A stretch of DNA of 8,827 nucleotides from UBA4615 sp049422085 (GTDB taxonomy: Bacteria > Pseudomonadota > Gammaproteobacteria > Burkholderiales > Burkholderiaceae_E): assembly GCA_049422085.1 (NCBI GenBank), contig JBMSOD010000130.1, positions 1 to 8,827 of the forward strand, read 5' to 3'. The translations under genes were made by a program, and so were the position numbers. This document shows, piece after piece, positions 6,232 through 8,827 of the stretch. The notes beneath the pieces were generated by a model. It was not told the DNA's origin. It saw nothing but the letters and a program-made list of their open reading frames with translations, and ran no database searches. The stretch's first letter is position 1. Every line of letters begins with the position of its first letter.

Positions 6232-7775
6232 CCTTGCGCGGTCATGCGTCGCATCTCGACCGGCGGAATTCGCATCGCGTCACGGTACTTCGACACGGTG
6301 CGTCGGGCGACCCGGATGCCACGCTGCTCAAGAAGGCGTGTCAGGCGGATGTCCGACAGCGGCGCCTGCGGGTTTTCGGACTGGACGAGCTCCTGAATCA
6401 CCGCACGTACCGCCGTGGCCGAGCAGGGCGTACCGGCTGCGGTGCTGACATGGCTGCTGAAGAAACGCTTGAACTCGAGCAAACCACGAGGCGTGGCCAT
6501 GTATTTCCGGCTGGTCACCCGCGATACAGTCGATTCATGCATGCCTGTCCGCGCAGCGATCTCGGCCAGTGTCAGAGGACGCATGGCCATTTCGCCATAG
6601 TCGAAGTAGCGACTCTGGTGGTCCACGATGGCTTGCGCCACCTGCTGGATCGTCTGGAACCGCTGCTGCACGTTGCGAACCAGCCAGCGGGCCTCCTTCA
6701 TGCATTCAGCGATGCGACCGTCGGGCTCACGCGTGCCGCGCATGAGTTCGACATGTCGATGATGAATCCGTACGCGAGGCACCACCTCCGGGTTGATCAG
6801 CGCCGTCCACTTGCCTGACCGGCGGCGCACGATCACGTCGGCCACGACATATTGCGTCGAGTCGGCATCAAAGCTGCTGCCCGGTCTGGGAGAAAGACTG
6901 CGCAGCAGTTGCACCGCCGCCTGAAGGTCCTGTGCAGAACAGCCCAGCGTCTTTTGCAAGGCGGCGAAGTCATGCTGCGCCAGCGCGGCCAGGTGATGTC
7001 GAACCAGGTTATGCGCCAGATCGAAGAGACTGTCGCTCTGGCCATGATCCCGGGAAGTCTGGGATCGCCTGACCTGCAGCTGCAACTGCAGACACTCCGC
7101 CACGTCGCGTGCCGCCACACCCGGAGGGTCCATCGACTGCACATGACGCAAGGCAATGCGTAGCTCGTCCTCGTCGGGGAGGGGTTGAATCGGACAGCAC
7201 GGGGCGATTTCATCGAGTGGGGTACGCAGGTAGCCCGCGTCATCGATCGCATCAATCAGGGTTTCGACAACGATTCGGTCCCGTACAGACAGTCTCAGCA
7301 GGCCGGCCTGCGCGCGCAGATGCTCCCTGAGGGAGGTTTGTCTGCTGACCTGAGTCCAGGGCTCAAGGCCATCCTCCTCGCCTTTCGAACTGGACGATGG
7401 GCGCTCGCCGAGATCAGCCCAGGCCGTCGGGTCGTCGTTCGGGTCGATCTCCCGGGCCATGGCCTCATCGGCCTCGGATGTCGAGCCGCTCCAATCGGTG
7501 TCGCCGGGCTCTGCAGCGGCCTCGAACAGATCCGGGTTCAGCGGGTCCGGCTCCGTTGCGACGGGATCGAGGTGGCTGTCCTTCGCGCTGCCGCTGTCCT
7601 GTTCTGTGCTGTCAGGATTCGATTCAAGGGCTTCAAGAAACGGGTTCTCGCCGATCACCTCCTCCACCTGCTGCTGAAACTCCAGATTGGAGAGCTGCAG
7701 CAACTGGATCGAGCGCTGCAGCAACGGGGTCATGGTCAGTTGCGCTGAATGGCGCAAAGACAGGCTCAAGCTCAT
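6216..7775 (-). CDS. rpoN: RNA polymerase sigma-54 factor RpoN
   Basis: Full-length sigma-54 of 519 residues, slightly long for the family. Region I has the Gln/Leu-rich activator-responsive segment LTMTPLLQRSIQLLQLSNLE (13-32). Region II (about 50-145) is an acidic linker. The core-binding domain includes SMDPPGVAARDVAECLQLQL and LSPRPGSSF. The helix-turn-helix region has GMHESTVSRVTSRKYMATPR (411-430), which recognises the -12 element. The RpoN box reads ARRTVSKYRD (490-499), close to the canonical ARRTVAKYRE, and recognises -24. The start fits the family N-terminus and has GAGGTG 5 nt upstream. No lptB, hpf or ptsN flanks it, the usual rpoN setting, so it may be a second copy; that needs the genome. 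It converges on the NtrC-type gene and has its own sigma-54 promoter match upstream. Confidence 0.96.
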   Translation of the reverse strand: MSLSLSLRHSAQLTMTPLLQRSIQLLQLSNLEFQQQVEEVIGENPFLEALESNPDSTEQDSGSAKDSHLDPVATEPDPLNPDLFEAAAEPGDTDWSGSTSEADEAMAREIDPNDDPTAWADLGERPSSSSKGEEDGLEPWTQVSRQTSLREHLRAQAGLLRLSVRDRIVVETLIDAIDDAGYLRTPLDEIAPCCPIQPLPDEDELRIALRHVQSMDPPGVAARDVAECLQLQLQVRRSQTSRDHGQSDSLFDLAHNLVRHHLAALAQHDFAALQKTLGCSAQDLQAAVQLLRSLSPRPGSSFDADSTQYVVADVIVRRRSGKWTALINPEVVPRVRIHHRHVELMRGTREPDGRIAECMKEARWLVRNVQQRFQTIQQVAQAIVDHQSRYFDYGEMAMRPLTLAEIAARTGMHESTVSRVTSRKYMATPRGLLEFKRFFSSHVSTAAGTPCSATAVRAVIQELVQSENPQAPLSDIRLTRLLEQRGIRVARRTVSKYRDAMRIPPVEMRRMTAQGQLAL

Positions 7776-7780
7776 GGGTT

Positions 7781-7786
7781 CACCTC
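7781..7786 (-). promoter_or_regulatory. rpoN ribosome binding site
   Basis: GAGGTG on the minus strand lies 5 nt before the ATG at 7775 and supports that start. Confidence 0.75.
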
Positions 7787-7820
7787 GCTTCTTCGTTCCC
7801 CGCAGCCGGAGTCGACTGCA

Positions 7821-7847
7821 GCCCTGGGGGCATGGCGCCTCCAGGGC
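7821..7847 (-). other. Hairpin at the 5' end of the predicted rpoN mRNA
   Basis: GCCCTGG (7821-7827) pairs perfectly with CCAGGGC (7841-7847). After one mismatch, three more pairs close a 5-nt loop. If the sigma-54 promoter is used, this stem occupies about +3 to +29 of the rpoN transcript. No U-run follows, so termination is unlikely; a stabilising 5' stem or a protein-binding site is possible. Confidence 0.5.
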
Positions 7848-7860
7848 AGATCGATGCGGC

Positions 7861-7875
7861 GCAAGGTCTGTGCCA
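7861..7875 (-). promoter_or_regulatory. Sigma-54 (-24/-12) promoter upstream of rpoN
   Basis: On the minus strand the sequence is TGGCACAGACCTTGC, an exact TGGCAC-N5-TTGC with the invariant GG and GC ten bases apart. It predicts a transcript start near 7849, leaving a leader of about 74 nt before rpoN. It lies in the non-coding gap after the NarL-type kinase gene, facing rpoN, so rpoN appears to be activated by sigma-54 itself. Confidence 0.75.
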
Positions 7876-7935
7876 CCCGCTCGCGGGCCTTGATCGCTGG
7901 TGCGCCGCGCCCGGAATTCCGGCAGGTTCTGGTGA

Positions 7936-7947
7936 CTGACCGGTCAG
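7936..7947. promoter_or_regulatory. 12-bp palindrome, candidate activator (UAS) site
   Basis: CTGACCGGTCAG is a perfect palindrome in the gap between the kinase and rpoN. Its centre is about 92 bp upstream of the predicted rpoN transcript start, a normal position for an enhancer-binding protein. I found only this one copy, so its partner is unknown; the NtrC-type protein encoded nearby is the natural candidate. Confidence 0.4.
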
Positions 7948-7994
7948 AAGTGCCGATCAGGCAGGCGCACCGCAGCGACACGATCGAGGCTTCA

Positions 7995-8723
7995 CTAATG
8001 GGAGGTCGGCGCGGTGACCGAGGCCGTGATGCGTGTGCCTTCCCCAGGTCTTGACTCAATCCTCAGCTGACCGCCCGCGTCACGCAGTCGGGCGCGCATG
8101 CCGATCAGACCCTGATGACCGGTACCGACCCGGTCGGGGGAAAATCCACGGCCGTTGTCGATCACGCGAAGACGAACCCGGCCTGCACGCCGCTCGAGCG
8201 TGAGCTCGACACGGGTGGCCTTCGCATGCCGGCCCAGATTGGTGAGGCACTCCTGAGCGCACCGATAGATCGCGAGTGCCGCAGGGCCTTCAAGCTGCGC
8301 CTGTGCCGATACGCAGATGGTCATCTGTCCTTCGAACCTGCAGGCCATCTCGCGGGCCAGGGATTCGACTGCGACGGGCAGACCGAACTGCGCGAGCGCG
8401 CTCGGATGAAGTCCTTCGACCACCCTGCGCAGTTGCGACTGACCGTCACGCAGAAGATGCTCGAGGCGCTGCAGACGGTCGCTGAAGTCATCCTGGAGGG
8501 CAGGCCCGTTCATGCGCAACCAGGCCACATCGAGCCGGGCGGCGGTGAGCACACTGCCGAGTTCGTCATGCAGTTCGCGCGCAAGACCCAGGCGGGATCC
8601 TTCTGCGGCTGAAGTTGCCGATCGTGTTGTCGGAACCGGGCCTTGCCGGGCTGAAGAGCCGATGCGGACATGAGACCGGATGGGATTGCGGCGGACTGTC
8701 GGAGTGGGTCGCTGTGTGGGCAC
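7995..8723 (-). CDS. Soluble NarL-type (HisKA_3) sensor histidine kinase
   Basis: Histidine kinase of the NarX/LuxR-partner class, 242 residues from the GTG start chosen here. The H-box is ARELHDELGSVLTAARLDVA (H52), followed by the HATPase domain. That domain has an N-box around CLTNLGRHAKATRV (Asn162), G1 VIDNGRGF (187-194) and G2 GHQGLIGMRARLRDAGGQ, so ATP binding looks intact. The first 35 residues or so are Arg/Pro/Thr-rich without a recognisable sensor or membrane segment. The frame is also open to an ATG at 8798, but the sigma-54 promoter at 8777-8791 lies between, and AGGAGG sits 8 nt before the GTG; an in-frame TGA at 8811-8813 closes the frame. No LuxR-type response regulator is adjacent, so its partner is elsewhere or unusual. 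rpoN follows in the same direction after 219 bp. Confidence 0.87.
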   Translation of the reverse strand: MPTQRPTPTVRRNPIRSHVRIGSSARQGPVPTTRSATSAAEGSRLGLARELHDELGSVLTAARLDVAWLRMNGPALQDDFSDRLQRLEHLLRDGQSQLRRVVEGLHPSALAQFGLPVAVESLAREMACRFEGQMTICVSAQAQLEGPAALAIYRCAQECLTNLGRHAKATRVELTLERRAGRVRLRVIDNGRGFSPDRVGTGHQGLIGMRARLRDAGGQLRIESRPGEGTRITASVTAPTSH

Positions 8724-8731
8724 GGCATTTG

Positions 8732-8737
8732 CCTCCT
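8732..8737 (-). promoter_or_regulatory. Shine-Dalgarno deciding the kinase GTG start
   Basis: AGGAGG on the minus strand is 8 nt before the GTG at 8723 and too close (3 nt) to the out-of-frame ATG at 8728. It favours GTG 8723 over ATG 8798. Confidence 0.65.
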
Positions 8738-8776
8738 GATCACGGGAATGCGCCTGTTTGCGGCCGGTCCATGTCG

Positions 8777-8791
8777 GCAAGAGTCGTGCCC
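8777..8791 (-). promoter_or_regulatory. Sigma-54 (-24/-12) promoter upstream of the NarL-type kinase
   Basis: On the minus strand the sequence is GGGCACGACTCTTGC. Against TGGCACGN4TTGC only the first base differs, and GG-N10-GC spacing is exact. The predicted start near 8765 gives a leader of about 41 nt containing the AGGAGG site. Any activator site would lie mostly beyond the window end. Confidence 0.68.
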
Positions 8792-8827
8792 GGTTCATTC
8801 GATTCCACCGTCACCCCCGGCCCCCAG

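Noticed and set aside
7876..7935. IHF site between the palindrome and the rpoN promoter
   Set aside because: Only a GATCAA half-match is present; the downstream TT part of the consensus is missing.
7772..8059. Minus-strand 95-residue frame between the NarL-type kinase and rpoN, ending in an ATGA overlap with rpoN
   Set aside because: The translation is Arg-rich with no recognisable motif, starts inside the kinase gene and spans the sigma-54 promoter; it looks like a chance frame.
8510..8743. Alternative minus-strand frame starting at ATG 8728 or 8743 as the true kinase N-terminus via a frameshift
   Set aside because: The frame runs out of register with the H-box, AGGAGG spacing to ATG 8728 is too short, and the main frame reads straight into the kinase core.

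Overview
The window looks like chromosomal DNA from a high-GC proteobacterium, most likely beta (Burkholderiales-like), with gamma possible. The basis is the cyaY gene facing away from lptM-lysA, the high-GC codon use, and genes that overlap or nearly touch. No transposase, integrase, tRNA, rRNA or CRISPR array is visible.

Left part (3-2116): a lipoprotein gene (lptM) and lysA, the last step of lysine synthesis, are read leftward as an overlapping pair. Frataxin-like cyaY is read rightward and starts only 14 bp from lptM. Middle (1889-3888): a leftward two-gene operon, an MhpA-like FAD monooxygenase followed by a small DUF2783 protein. The two are joined by an ATGA stop/start overlap, and the second ends inside the 3' end of cyaY. 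Then comes a non-coding stretch of about 290 bp (3889-4181).

Right part (4182-8723): a four-gene sigma-54 control region. Rightward are a small HisKA-type protein whose ATP-binding half has lost its key motifs, and an overlapping NtrC-type sigma-54 activator (REC-AAA+-Fis). Converging on them is rpoN, a full-length sigma-54 gene. Upstream of rpoN, in the same direction, is a soluble NarL-type histidine kinase with intact ATP-binding motifs and no response regulator beside it.

The main new observation is that both leftward genes have a close sigma-54 (-24/-12) promoter match. TGGCAC-N5-TTGC lies 86 bp before rpoN, and GGGCAC-N5-TTGC lies just before the kinase. The second argues for the GTG start of the kinase at 8723, which has a good AGGAGG ribosome binding site, because an ATG at 8798 would lie upstream of the predicted transcript start. 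A perfect 12-bp palindrome centred about 92 bp upstream of the predicted rpoN transcript start is a candidate activator site. Together these suggest a self-amplifying loop in which sigma-54 and the neighbouring activator switch on rpoN and the kinase. This is an inference from sequence; no target genes are visible in the window.
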